The notes under the pieces are model-generated. The model was given only the letters and a program-made list of their open reading frames with translations, was not told the origin of the DNA and made no database searches. A program made the translations under genes and the position numbers. A DNA stretch of 64,000 nt from Longispora fulva. Lineage in GTDB: Bacteria > Actinomycetota > Actinomycetes > Mycobacteriales > Micromonosporaceae. Numbering within the stretch: the stretch's first letter is position 1; the number at the start of each line of letters is the position of its first letter. Of the stretch, positions 9,756 to 18,016 are shown one piece after another. Location: assembly GCF_015751905.1 (NCBI RefSeq), contig NZ_JADOUF010000001.1, positions 6,510,001 to 6,574,000 of the forward strand, given 5' to 3'.

Positions 9756-11230
9756 CTGGCACATCCCGCGGCGGACCAGTCGGCACTCGCGTGGCTGCCG
9801 TCGGCACGGACGACCTTGACCTGCACGCAGAGTTCGGTCCCCGCCGGGTCGTCGAGGTCCAGCACGGCCTTCGGCGCGATCCCGGTCCTGGCCCCGTCCG
9901 GGGTGCGCCAGGTGAACGTGTCCGTGGCCTGCGGCGCCGAGTAGGTCCAGCTGAACCGCAGGTGTGCGGGGTCGGACCTTGTCACGGCGACCGTCGGCCG
10001 GCCGGGCGGGGTGTCGTCGCCGGCGCTCTGGCCCGTGCTCTCGTCGAGGACCCGGTGCGGGGCCGCGGTATCCGAGCCGTGCAGTACCACGGCCACCACG
10101 ACGCCGACGGTCGCCAGCACCAGCACGCCGGTACCGGTCAGCCAACGGCCGGGCCAGCGGGCGCGGTCGGTGGCGGGAGCGTCCACGGTCGGCTCCGGCA
10201 CGGGCTTTCGCTGCGTGTGCCCGACCGGCGGCGGGACCGGTAGCGGCCTCACCGAGTCGGGCCGGTCGACCGTTGTGGGGACACCGGGCTCGACACCGGG
10301 CGGCTTCGGCCCCGGTGCGGTCACGACGCGGCGGGTGGTCAGGTCGTGCGCCGGGGTGCGCGGCGTGGTGGGTCCCGGGTCCGGCGTGGCCACCGTCGGA
10401 GCCAGGCGGCTCTCGATCCGGGCCAGCTCGGACTCCAGGACCCTCGCCGACGCCGGCCGGGCCGCCGGCGTCCTGGACATGGTCCGGGCGAGCAGGGCCT
10501 CCAGCGCCGCGGGTACGTCGGGCCGGCCGGTCGCCGGGGCGGAGCCCGTGTGGATCCGTCGTTCCAGCGCCTTCTGCGAGTTGTCCCCACCGGGGATCTC
10601 GAACGGGGACCGGCCGACGAGCAGGTGCCAGAGGGTCGCGCCGAGCGAGTACACGTCTGAGCGGATGCCGCCCCACTCGCCGGCCAGGATCTCGGGTGGC
10701 GACCAGGGCACCGAGACCCCGAAGTCCTCGTAGTCCTCGGACTCGGCGACGGGACCGGCGACGCCGAAGTCGGCGAGCAGGATCTTCTTGAACTCGTCGG
10801 TGAGCAGGTTCGCTGGCTTGATGTCCCGGTGCACGATGCCCACCTGGTGGGTGGCCTGCACGGCGCCGGAGACCGTGATCCCGATCCGGAGCACCTCGGC
10901 CACGGGGATCGGCGGGCCGGACGCCCGCTCAGCCAGGTTCGGACCAGAGCAGAAGGGCATCACGAGGTACGGCTGGCCGTCGGTCGACACCGACTGCTCC
11001 AGTACCTGGATGATGTGCGCGTGGTTGCCGAGCCTGGCCATGGTGCGGGCCTCGGCGATGAACTGGGCCCGTGCCGCCGCGTCCGTACCGGCGTCCTTCG
11101 GCACCTTGATCGCGACCTCGCGGTTCAGGCTGAGCTGCTCGTAGACGTAGACCGTCGCGTAGCCGCCGCCTCCGAGGTCCCGGTCGTAGCGGTAGCCGGG
11201 GATCTGGGGCGGCGACGGCCGGCGGGTCAT
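9752..11230 (-). CDS. Transmembrane serine/threonine protein kinase (PknB-like)
   Basis: 492 residues. The N-terminal kinase domain has a glycine loop (LGGGGYATVY, 19-28), catalytic Lys42 in VAIKVPK, the HRDIKPAN catalytic loop (134-141) and DFG at 154-156, so it should be active. A Pro/Thr-rich juxtamembrane linker (280-360) precedes one membrane helix (about 365-384). The short extracellular tail resembles a fibronectin type III fold rather than PASTA repeats. It is coupled to both neighbours: its ATG overlaps the FHA gene stop (ATGA), and its stop overlaps the next start. With PP2C and two FHA-type proteins encoded beside it, this is a complete write/erase/read phospho-signalling set. Confidence 0.92.
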   Translation of the reverse strand: MTRRPSPPQIPGYRYDRDLGGGGYATVYVYEQLSLNREVAIKVPKDAGTDAAARAQFIAEARTMARLGNHAHIIQVLEQSVSTDGQPYLVMPFCSGPNLAERASGPPIPVAEVLRIGITVSGAVQATHQVGIVHRDIKPANLLTDEFKKILLADFGVAGPVAESEDYEDFGVSVPWSPPEILAGEWGGIRSDVYSLGATLWHLLVGRSPFEIPGGDNSQKALERRIHTGSAPATGRPDVPAALEALLARTMSRTPAARPASARVLESELARIESRLAPTVATPDPGPTTPRTPAHDLTTRRVVTAPGPKPPGVEPGVPTTVDRPDSVRPLPVPPPVGHTQRKPVPEPTVDAPATDRARWPGRWLTGTGVLVLATVGVVVAVVLHGSDTAAPHRVLDESTGQSAGDDTPPGRPTVAVTRSDPAHLRFSWTYSAPQATDTFTWRTPDGARTGIAPKAVLDLDDPAGTELCVQVKVVRADGSHASADWSAAGCAR

Positions 11231-12687
11231 CCGCTCACCTCGTACCGGAAGGACGTGTCGTCGGTCAGGCTCACGACGGAGCCCGGTTCCAGGGCCTCCG
11301 GCCGGTTCGGCGTCAACGCGGTCACGCCCCCACCGGGCGCGGTGACGAGCGTGCCGTTCGTCGAACCGAGGTCCACGACGAGTACCCGCCAGTCCTCCAG
11401 TCGGATCTCCACATGGTTGCGGGAGATGTCGTTGTCGGGGCTCGGCAGCCGGACCAGGTGTGGCCCGCCGGGCCCGTCGGCGGCGTCGGGAGCTCGGCCG
11501 ACGATGACGCCGCGGTCGAGCGGGATGACGTCGTCCTTCGGCAGCCGCAGCACGCCGAGGACCGGTCGGGGCACCCGGGTCGCGGACCGATCGGTGATCG
11601 GATCACGGCAGAGCCGGCAGGTCGCGGCGTCCGGAGGGTTGAGGTGGCCGGCGGCGCACCGGATCGCAGACACCGTCGGTCCGCCGTCAGCGGTCGTGGC
11701 GGCGCGGCGCGGCTTGTACGTCGTCGCGTAGGCGTCCACCGGAACCGTGGGCAGGGACCCAGTGCGTCGGGTGGCGACCGGTGCCGGTCGCGCGGGGGCG
11801 CCCGTCCCGCCGGGCAGCGCCCACGACACGTCCTCGATCAGGCCGGGAACGTGGTCGTACACGTCCGGGGTCAGGGTTTCGGTCGGGAGCTGGGTCGCCT
11901 CGGCGCCGGCGGCCCGTACCGGCGGGTCCGCCTCGGGTGGGGGGCCGAACTCCTCCTCCTCGGTGGCCGGGATCCGGGTCTCGCCGAAGAGACCGTCATA
12001 CGTGCCCTGTTCGGGCTCTGGGGTCGCAGCCAGGCTGATCACCGGTGCCGCCCAGGACTCCGCGATTCCGTGCGGCCGGGGACCCGGGTCGGAGTCGGGC
12101 GTCGGTGGCGGCCCGGTCCACGACGCGGGCACGGGATCCGGCCCCGGCCCCGGCACCGGGTCGACCGGCTCGAACTCGAACTCGGGCACGGGGGCCGGCT
12201 CTGGTTCCTCCGGCGGACACGACAACGACCCGGCGGACGCCGTGCCCCGCAGTTCCACGACGAGGTCGGAGGCCAGCACGACGCCGCCGGTCACGGGCAG
12301 CGGACCGGCGGCCCCCGCACCGGGACCGCGCACCCGGAATCCGGTCAGCGCCTCGTCCACCATGCGGTCGACGAGGTCGGCGATGCCCTCGGTCCGGATC
12401 CGGATCTCGCCACCAGCCACGGTCACCAGGTCCACCCACGCCCCGCCGCGCACGATGACGTGCGCGACGCCGTACGCGTGCCGGACCACGGCGAAACTTC
12501 CCACGGCGTGGTACCCGTTCCGCAGGCTCTCGTCGAGCACCGCGTAACAGTCGCCCCCAGCTCGGATCAGGTCCCACCACCGACCGACCACGGGGTCGTC
12601 GGATTCCACATCTGCCAAGAGCCACAGCTCCGGTCCGGTGACGGCGACCCACGTTCCCGGCGCGTAACGGACATCCGGTCCGCTCAC
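11227..12687 (-). CDS. Zinc-ribbon and FHA domain protein
   Basis: 486 residues from a GTG overlapping the phosphatase stop (GTGA). The N-terminal ~170 residues form an uncharacterised globular domain. A long Pro/Glu/Asp-rich linker follows, then a zinc-ribbon-like segment (CAAGHLNPPDAATCRLC) at about 350-375. The C-terminal FHA domain (about 385-486) carries the phosphothreonine-binding signature (GRAPD, SRNHVEI and GSTNGT). This architecture suits a phospho-dependent adaptor recognised by the adjacent kinase and PP2C. Domain calls are secure; the role is inferred from its neighbours. Confidence 0.88.
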   Translation of the reverse strand: MSGPDVRYAPGTWVAVTGPELWLLADVESDDPVVGRWWDLIRAGGDCYAVLDESLRNGYHAVGSFAVVRHAYGVAHVIVRGGAWVDLVTVAGGEIRIRTEGIADLVDRMVDEALTGFRVRGPGAGAAGPLPVTGGVVLASDLVVELRGTASAGSLSCPPEEPEPAPVPEFEFEPVDPVPGPGPDPVPASWTGPPPTPDSDPGPRPHGIAESWAAPVISLAATPEPEQGTYDGLFGETRIPATEEEEFGPPPEADPPVRAAGAEATQLPTETLTPDVYDHVPGLIEDVSWALPGGTGAPARPAPVATRRTGSLPTVPVDAYATTYKPRRAATTADGGPTVSAIRCAAGHLNPPDAATCRLCRDPITDRSATRVPRPVLGVLRLPKDDVIPLDRGVIVGRAPDAADGPGGPHLVRLPSPDNDISRNHVEIRLEDWRVLVVDLGSTNGTLVTAPGGGVTALTPNRPEALEPGSVVSLTDDTSFRYEVSG

Positions 12688-13466
12688 CGGGTCTCCACGG
12701 CCTGGGACCTCGGCAGGGTGTCCTCGCTGGCAGTGTCGTCGTCGCAGGCCACATGGTCCACGACCACCACGGTCACGTTGTCCCGGCCACCAGCCTCCAC
12801 GGCCAGACGGACGAGCGTGCGCGCCGCCCGTTGCGCGACCGGCTCGGCCCAGAGCACCGCCGCGATCTCCGGATCGCCGAGCTCGGTGGACAGCCCGTCC
12901 GAACAGATCAGGAACCGTTCGCCGGGCGTGGGCGGGAACATCCACAGGTCGGCGTCCGGCGCCGGGTCCATGCCCAACGCCCGGGTGACGACGTTGCGGC
13001 GGGGATGCTCCCGAGCCTCCGCCGCGCTGATCACCCCCGCCGCCACCAGTTCCTCGACCTCGGAGTGGTCGACGGTCATCCGGGACAGGGAGTCCTCGGC
13101 GAACCGGTACACGCGGGAGTCGCCGATGTTGAACACCACCCAGTGTTCGGAGCCGGCGAACCTCAACAGGCACAGACCCGCGACGGTGGTACCCATCCCG
13201 GCACGCTCCGGATGCGCCGCCGCAGAGGCGAGGATCTCCTCGTTGGCGAGTGCCAGCTCGGCACGCACGTCCGCCGGCTTGAGGCCCGGCCGGTCGCCGA
13301 GCCGGCCGAGCCGGGCGACGGCGAGGCGACTGGCCACCTCGCCGGCCGCGTGTCCGCCCATCCCGTCGGCCACGGCGAACATCGTGGCCATCGTCAGGGA
13401 GCTGTCCTCGTTGAGCTCACGGACCCGGCCAGCGTCGCTCGCGGTTCCCGAACGCACGGTCACCAT
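12684..13466 (-). CDS. PP2C-family serine/threonine phosphatase
   Basis: 260 residues covering a full PP2C fold. Metal-binding motifs include NEDS (19-22), ADGMGGH (33-39), GDSRVYR, SDGL and GGRDNVTVV near the C-terminus. The ATG directly follows the stop of the upstream gene (TGA|ATG) and its own stop overlaps the FHA gene start. Bacterial PP2C enzymes of this type reverse phosphorylation by PknB-like kinases, and such a kinase is two genes away in the same transcript. There is no membrane segment, so it should be cytosolic. Confidence 0.93.
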   Translation of the reverse strand: MVTVRSGTASDAGRVRELNEDSSLTMATMFAVADGMGGHAAGEVASRLAVARLGRLGDRPGLKPADVRAELALANEEILASAAAHPERAGMGTTVAGLCLLRFAGSEHWVVFNIGDSRVYRFAEDSLSRMTVDHSEVEELVAAGVISAAEAREHPRRNVVTRALGMDPAPDADLWMFPPTPGERFLICSDGLSTELGDPEIAAVLWAEPVAQRAARTLVRLAVEAGGRDNVTVVVVDHVACDDDTASEDTLPRSQAVETR

Positions 13467-14072
13467 TCAGGACACCGGTCCCAGCAACTCGGAGATCCGC
13501 GACACCACGGACTCCCGGGTGGTGGGCGTCCCCTGGCCCGGGCTGCCCTCCGAGTCCGCGACGAACCAGGCTCCGGCCTCGTCGACCGCCACCCCCAGGC
13601 TGACCGTCCGGCCGTCGCGGGTCGACCGGATCAACACGGCGGACCCGCTGCCGCCGGCCACGCAGGCGTCCACGAACCGGGTCACCGGTGCGAGCAGGGG
13701 CTCCGTCGGGTCAAGGAGTTCCATCGCGAACTGTCCGTACGCGCCGGGCGACAGCGCGACCCGGGCGTCGGGGCCGCTGAACAGGTGGGTCAGGGCCACC
13801 CGGTCCGCGATCCGTCCGGCGACCTCCGTGTGGATGCGCCAACCGGCCAGGCCGGCCGTGATCGCCACCATCCGTGGAGTGGGCACCGCGTCCGTACCGG
13901 TCAGCGTGCACAGCCCCCGTGCGAGCAGCGAGGCGAGCCCCGCCGCGGCCACGGCTTCGGTCTCGGTCGCTCGCGTGAACCGTAGGTGCTCGCGGACCGC
14001 CGTCGCCTGGGCGGGCCCGGCCTGGAGCGCGAACTCGATCTCCGCGAAGGTGAGGACGAGGGAGTCGGTCAT
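13467..14072 (-). CDS. Uncharacterised protein of the WXG100/phosphatase locus
   Basis: 201 residues starting at an ATG preceded by AGAAAGGA. I do not recognise the family. The protein is rich in short hydrophobic stretches without a clear membrane helix, and its C-terminal half alternates beta-like segments (SAVLIRSTRDGRTVSLGVAV). It lies 28 bp after the WXG100-type gene and directly before the phosphatase. That position resembles the EspG-type chaperones encoded beside type VII substrates, but sequence support for that is weak. Confidence 0.6.
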   Translation of the reverse strand: MTDSLVLTFAEIEFALQAGPAQATAVREHLRFTRATETEAVAAAGLASLLARGLCTLTGTDAVPTPRMVAITAGLAGWRIHTEVAGRIADRVALTHLFSGPDARVALSPGAYGQFAMELLDPTEPLLAPVTRFVDACVAGGSGSAVLIRSTRDGRTVSLGVAVDEAGAWFVADSEGSPGQGTPTTRESVVSRISELLGPVS

Positions 14073-14100
14073 GTCGACTGCGATCCTTTCTGGGGCAGAG

Positions 14101-14979
14101 TTAGAAGCCGAGGAAGTGACCAGCGGACTTGAACCCGGACTCCAGCCCGTGGAGCCCCGTCTCGACCGCGCCCACCGCGACATCGCCGATGCTCTTGGCC
14201 GTGTCGATGTAGGCGTGGCCCACCGCCTTCGCGATCCCCGGGTGAACCATCTCGGCGATGTCGTAGCCGAAGTGCACAATTCCGATCCCCACCGCCAACG
14301 GTGGGAACTCGAGCGTGGCCGCCTCTGCGATGTCGAAGGCGATGTCGGCGCCGGCCTTCCATGTCGCCGCGCTGTCGGGGTCCTTGGCCAGGTTGTATCC
14401 GAAATCGAAGCCGTCGATACCCGCGCCGACCACCAGCATCGCCGGGTTCAGCCTCTCGGCTACCCTGGCGGCACCGACGAGTTCGCCGCCCTTCAGCGCG
14501 TCACGCAGCAGGGTCCCGTCCCTCAGCGCGCCGGGCAGCTTCCGCAACGTGTCGATGGCGTTGGGAATGAGGGGCGCGAGGTCAATGCCCCGGGCGGCGA
14601 GCATCAGGCCCTGGGCGACGCCCAGGATCTTCTCGACCAGGTCCTCTGATTCGCCCTCCGCGTGCTCCTCGTTTCGGCCGGCGGCGTGCCTGCCCTCCGC
14701 GGACCCGCCGGAGTCGGCGCTGGCGTCGATCTGCTGGTGGGCGTTGCCGACCAGGACCTTGCCGGCCTCCGCCGTGGCCAGGGCGGCAGTGTGCAGGAGT
14801 CCGGACAGCTGATAGGCCCACTGGCCGCGAAACTGGTCGGCGTCGGGGCCGTCCCAGTGCGAGTGCCCGAGCGCCAGCCCGACCTCCGAGCGGATCGAGT
14901 CCAGCCGCCCCGCCGATGTCCGCATCTGCTGGCCGAGGTTCTCCAACTGGGTCGGATCAGCTCCGATCATCTCACTCAC
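14101..14979 (-). CDS. WXG100-type protein with C-terminal hydrophobic domain
   Basis: 292 residues. The N-terminal ~100 form a helical hairpin with the WXG-like turn HWDGPDADQF (41-50), as in WXG100/LXG-type type VII secretion substrates. A charged Glu/Ser/His linker (~95-115) leads to a C-terminal part with amphipathic and hydrophobic helices containing several Gly/Ala-rich stretches. GTG at 14979 is preceded by GGAGGTG; an in-frame ATG lies at 14970. It is the first gene of the minus-strand locus that continues to the window edge. No EccC/EccB secretion gene is visible here, so any secretion machinery must be encoded elsewhere. Confidence 0.75.
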   Translation of the reverse strand: MSEMIGADPTQLENLGQQMRTSAGRLDSIRSEVGLALGHSHWDGPDADQFRGQWAYQLSGLLHTAALATAEAGKVLVGNAHQQIDASADSGGSAEGRHAAGRNEEHAEGESEDLVEKILGVAQGLMLAARGIDLAPLIPNAIDTLRKLPGALRDGTLLRDALKGGELVGAARVAERLNPAMLVVGAGIDGFDFGYNLAKDPDSAATWKAGADIAFDIAEAATLEFPPLAVGIGIVHFGYDIAEMVHPGIAKAVGHAYIDTAKSIGDVAVGAVETGLHGLESGFKSAGHFLGF

Positions 14980-15649
14980 GACACCTCCACATGGGACTCG
15001 CGTGCATCGCCTGAGTCAACCTCCGGAAGAAGACCACGGGGCTACTGGATCAACAATGGGGCGAACTCCCCATCGCAGGAACGGAACGTTCCGGGGCCAT
15101 TGAGAAAGCGCTTTCCTGTACTGAAGTCAGTAGCGCGAACATATTTTGAAGATCGCTTATCCGCGGGTCGGACACCGCATGGTCGACTGTGGACTGTTCT
15201 GCCGTTCTGGCGACCTGGAAGACGTTAGCAGCAGGGCGTTACGGGACGCCATTCGTCCCTTCGGCTCACCCGGGAGGGCGGTGCGGCCATGCGATCCGCC
15301 GATCATCCAGCATTTGCCGTGCGCCTTGACGGCAGCCCTGGCGAGAGGTATGGCTCGACGCTATTTCATTGTCAGAGAAAGATAAGAATGCGAATCTCGT
15401 TCAGCTCCATTAGTTTGAGCTGAAAATTTCCGTGCAGAAAAATTTGGAAAGGATAGCTGGAAAGGTCGAGGCTCCATGCGCCCCCGAATAATCTGTGCTG
15501 GCACTGATCCGCCAACTCGGCCCGTTCCGGATCGCCGTGTGTCGGGTCGGCTGGCGGCGTGACCACGGATCGGTCCGCCGGCTCAGCTCATGTCGCCGAT
15601 TCGCCCCGGTGATAAGCTTCCGCTCGATCTGAACGCAGGGGGAGCAGTC
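14980..15649. other. Long gene-poor intergenic region with an AT-richer patch
   Basis: About 670 bp between divergent genes. The part around 15110-15480 is clearly richer in A/T than the rest of the window. It contains a small inverted repeat (CAGCTC..GAGCTG, about 15404-15424). Short open frames exist on both strands but none has a convincing ribosome binding site or recognisable product. It must hold the promoter of the WXG100/kinase locus. The composition could reflect a decayed gene or a former insertion; I see no clear remnant. Confidence 0.5.
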
Positions 15650-15850
15650 ATGGCCAGCAAGAACGCGCCCGTGTGTCCCCGCAACGGCGGCCACCGGATC
15701 CGGCTGCTCGGCCCGATCGAGCGGGTCCGGGGCGCGGAGACCACCTACCGGGTCCGTTACGACTGCCCGGCGTGCAACGTGAAGAACGCGGTGACGGTGG
15801 CCGACCCCGACTGGGCGACGAGCGCACCCCGCCCGATCATCGACGCCTGA
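15650..15850 (+). CDS. Small zinc-ribbon-like protein
   Basis: 66 residues from an ATG preceded by GCAGGGGGAG. Cysteines sit at VCPRNGGH near the N-terminus and CPACNVKN near residue 44, a spacing suggestive of a zinc ribbon or knuckle. It is mostly beta-strand-like with no membrane segment. It has no obvious operon partner. A longer reading from 15590 is open, but the Shine-Dalgarno favours 15650. Function unknown. Confidence 0.6.
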   Translation: MASKNAPVCPRNGGHRIRLLGPIERVRGAETTYRVRYDCPACNVKNAVTVADPDWATSAPRPIIDA

Positions 15851-16023
15851 CCGCGAACCCGTCCCCCCGGCCGCGAACCCGCACTGAACGGGACGCGAAC
15901 CCGTGCCCGCCAGCGGCGGAACCGCCCGGTGGGCATGACAAAGCTCGCGATCAGCGGTGAATCCGCCGGAAGGTCACAGAGACCCGACCCGGGTCGGAAC
16001 CCGGGCCGGGCGTCAGGTGATGG

Positions 16024-16209
16024 TCAGAGCCGGGAGAACCGCGGCGACCAGGGGTCGTCGTCCTCGTCGAGGTCGTCGCGTTGCCCCTGTGGCAGCGACC
16101 CCCCGCCGGCAAGCTCGCGTTGAAGCTGGTCGAAGTCCGTCGTGGGGGAGGAATACTTCAACTCCCGGGCCACCTTCGCCTGCTTGGCCTTCGCACGGCC
16201 GCGCCCCAT
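16024..16209 (-). CDS. DUF3073 family protein
   Basis: 61 residues beginning MGRGRAKAKQAKVARELKYS, the highly conserved N-terminal block of the actinobacterial DUF3073 family, followed by an acidic tail (DDLDEDDD). These are small basic/acidic proteins of unknown function that are near-universal in actinobacteria. The conserved MGRGRAKAKQ block fixes the start at 16209 rather than the upstream in-frame codon at 16230. It is divergent from the polyamine-type cluster. Confidence 0.85.
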   Translation of the reverse strand: MGRGRAKAKQAKVARELKYSSPTTDFDQLQRELAGGGSLPQGQRDDLDEDDDPWSPRFSRL

Positions 16210-16343
16210 GGCCGCTCCCCTCGCACACAATCGGGGCGGCCCTCTACAGGCGGGCCCCGAAGACGTCAGGTGTCACTCGTGCGGACCACAGTACAACGCC
16301 CCGGCCACGTGCAGAACTCACCCTGCCGGTCAGTTCGTGCGGG

Positions 16344-16349
16344 TAGACT
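16344..16349 (+). promoter_or_regulatory. Probable -10 box of the aminopropyltransferase cluster
   Basis: TAGACT lies 30 bp before the ATG at 16380 and is followed by an AAAGGAC ribosome binding site at good spacing. It is the best promoter candidate in the 170-bp gap between the divergent DUF3073 gene and this cluster. No clear -35 hexamer is visible. Confidence 0.45.
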
Positions 16350-16379
16350 CCTCCCGCCCGCTGGAACAAAGGACAAAGC

Positions 16380-17552
16380 ATGATCAACGGCGACCTCGCC
16401 GGCCTGCTCACCGCAGTGGCCGAGGCGGTCGGGCTCCAGGAGGGCGAGTCCGGGGTCGAACGGGTGCTCCGCGCGATCCGGGAGCTGGAGCCGGCCTCGA
16501 CGAAGGCCGTGAGCCGGCACGTCGGGCTGCCGCTCCCCGTGATCGCCGCGATCAACAACGAACTGCGCACCCGGGGCGTCGTGACCACCAACCGGCCGAG
16601 CCGGCTGACCGACGCCGGCCGCACCCTGCTGGAGAGCCTGCCGATCGACCTGAGCGCCGCGGCGACGTGCCAGTCCTGCGACGGGCACTCGGTGGAGATC
16701 CCGGCGGACTTCGACCCGGTGCTCGAGCGGCTGGCCCTGATCATGGAGTCGGCGCCGGGCGTGGACCTCACGCTGGACCAGTCGTTCGCCACGGTCGAGA
16801 CGAAGGTGCGCCGGGTCCTCCTGCTCATGAGGTACGGGCTGCTGCCGAGCCGCGCCGCCCTGTGCGTCGGCGACGACGACCTGATGGCCGTGGCCATCGC
16901 GGCCGTGGGGGCGGCGATCGACCGGCCGCTGGTGCAGCGGTTGGCCGTGGTGGACATCTCGCCGGAGATCCTGGAGTACACCCGGAGCTGTCTGGCCGAG
17001 CTGGGCGTGACCGCCGAGCTGGTCGAGCACGACCTGCGCGAGCCGCTGCCCGAACCCCTCCGGAAGGGGTTCGACCTGGCGCTGACAGACCCGCCGTACA
17101 CGACGGAGGGGGCGGGGTTGTTCCTGTCCCGGGCCGTGGAGGCGCTGGTCCCCGGGCCGGGGCGGTCGGTCGTGTTCTCGTTCGGGCCGAAGGGGCCGGC
17201 GAACACGCTCCAGGTCCAGCGGGTGATCACCGAGCTGGGGTTGACGGTGCAGGCGATGCACCGCAACTTCAACGAGTACCTCGGGGCCGGCATCATCGCC
17301 GGCGTCAGCCACCTGCAGTACCTGTCGACGACGGCGGAGACTGCTCCACTCGTCGAGGGCGCGCACGCCGGTCCGCTGTACACGGCCGACCAGCGCAGCG
17401 CGGCCCGGGAGTACGTCTGCAACGGCTGCGCGACCCGGTACGCGGTGGGCAGGGACGCCGAGTGGCCGACCATCGCCGCGCTCAAGGAGGCCGGCTGCGC
17501 GCAGTGCGGCGGCGACAGGTTCCGCCCCCTGCAACTGATTCGGGACAAGTGA
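16380..17552 (+). CDS. bpsA: BpsA-type branched-chain polyamine synthase (aminopropyltransferase)
   Basis: 390 residues. An N-terminal winged-helix-like domain (about 20-85) is followed by CQSC (97-100), then a Rossmann methyltransferase-like core with the family motifs GDDDLMAVA (164-172) and DPPYT (237-241). The C-terminus has a CxxC..CxxC zinc-ribbon-like element (CNGC, CAQC). BpsA enzymes move aminopropyl groups from decarboxylated S-adenosylmethionine onto an internal amine, giving branched polyamines such as N4-bis(aminopropyl)spermidine. The matching AdoMet decarboxylase gene lies downstream in the same cluster (19470). The true acceptor here may differ from spermidine because of the carrier-protein enzymes encoded in between. 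A DNA methylase was considered because of DPPY, but the GDDD motif and context argue for BpsA. Confidence 0.85.
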   Translation: MINGDLAGLLTAVAEAVGLQEGESGVERVLRAIRELEPASTKAVSRHVGLPLPVIAAINNELRTRGVVTTNRPSRLTDAGRTLLESLPIDLSAAATCQSCDGHSVEIPADFDPVLERLALIMESAPGVDLTLDQSFATVETKVRRVLLLMRYGLLPSRAALCVGDDDLMAVAIAAVGAAIDRPLVQRLAVVDISPEILEYTRSCLAELGVTAELVEHDLREPLPEPLRKGFDLALTDPPYTTEGAGLFLSRAVEALVPGPGRSVVFSFGPKGPANTLQVQRVITELGLTVQAMHRNFNEYLGAGIIAGVSHLQYLSTTAETAPLVEGAHAGPLYTADQRSAAREYVCNGCATRYAVGRDAEWPTIAALKEAGCAQCGGDRFRPLQLIRDK

Positions 17553-17557
17553 CTGAC

Positions 17558-18016
17558 ATGGCACACACACTCCGCCAGGCCACGGAGGCCGACCTCGACG
17601 CGCTGGTCGGCTACGAGATCGTGATCGCGCAGGTCTCCTTCGGCGCGGACGCCGTCGTGGACCCCGAGGTGCACCGGGGCAAGCTGAGCAAGGGGCTGAC
17701 CAGGGACGCCGAGGGCATGATCGTCGCGGTCGACGAGGACGACGCCGTGGTCGGCTGGATGTGGCTGGCCGTGAACACGAACTTCCTCACCGAGGACCGC
17801 TACATCAACTTCCGTTCGCTGGCCGTGGACCCCGGTCCCGACAGCGAGGAGGTCGGCGAGGCGCTGCTGGCGTACGGGCTGGACTTCGCCCGGCGCAAGG
17901 AGGCCGGTGAGATCGTCGGCAAGGTGTACATGGGCAACCAGGGCATGCGGGTGCTGTACCGCAAGTTCGACTTCGAGCCGGTACACCTCACGCTCCGCAG
18001 GAAGATCGAACTGTGA
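17558..18016 (+). CDS. GNAT-family N-acyltransferase of the polyamine-type cluster
   Basis: 152 residues with a GNAT fold: N-terminal LRQATEADLDALVGYE, a central beta strand NFRSLAVDP (about 88-96) and the C-terminal NQGMRVLYRKFDFEPVHL, typical of the acyl-CoA acetyltransferase end motif. It starts 5 bp after the aminopropyltransferase stop, and its own stop overlaps the next start (GTGA), so it is translationally coupled. A GNAT between a polyamine enzyme and a carrier-protein loading enzyme could acylate a polyamine nitrogen, using acyl-CoA or the carrier protein as donor. This role is inferred. Confidence 0.8.
   Translation: MAHTLRQATEADLDALVGYEIVIAQVSFGADAVVDPEVHRGKLSKGLTRDAEGMIVAVDEDDAVVGWMWLAVNTNFLTEDRYINFRSLAVDPGPDSEEVGEALLAYGLDFARRKEAGEIVGKVYMGNQGMRVLYRKFDFEPVHLTLRRKIEL

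Noticed and set aside
11413-14649. Long plus-strand frame across the FHA and PP2C genes
   Set aside because: Low-complexity Arg/Pro/Ser translation with no motif; the minus strand carries well-defined PP2C and FHA domains with coupled starts.
16380-17552. DNA adenine methylase or restriction enzyme because of DPPY
   Set aside because: The GDDDLM motif, winged-helix N-terminus, C-terminal zinc ribbon and the AdoMet decarboxylase in the same cluster fit BpsA.
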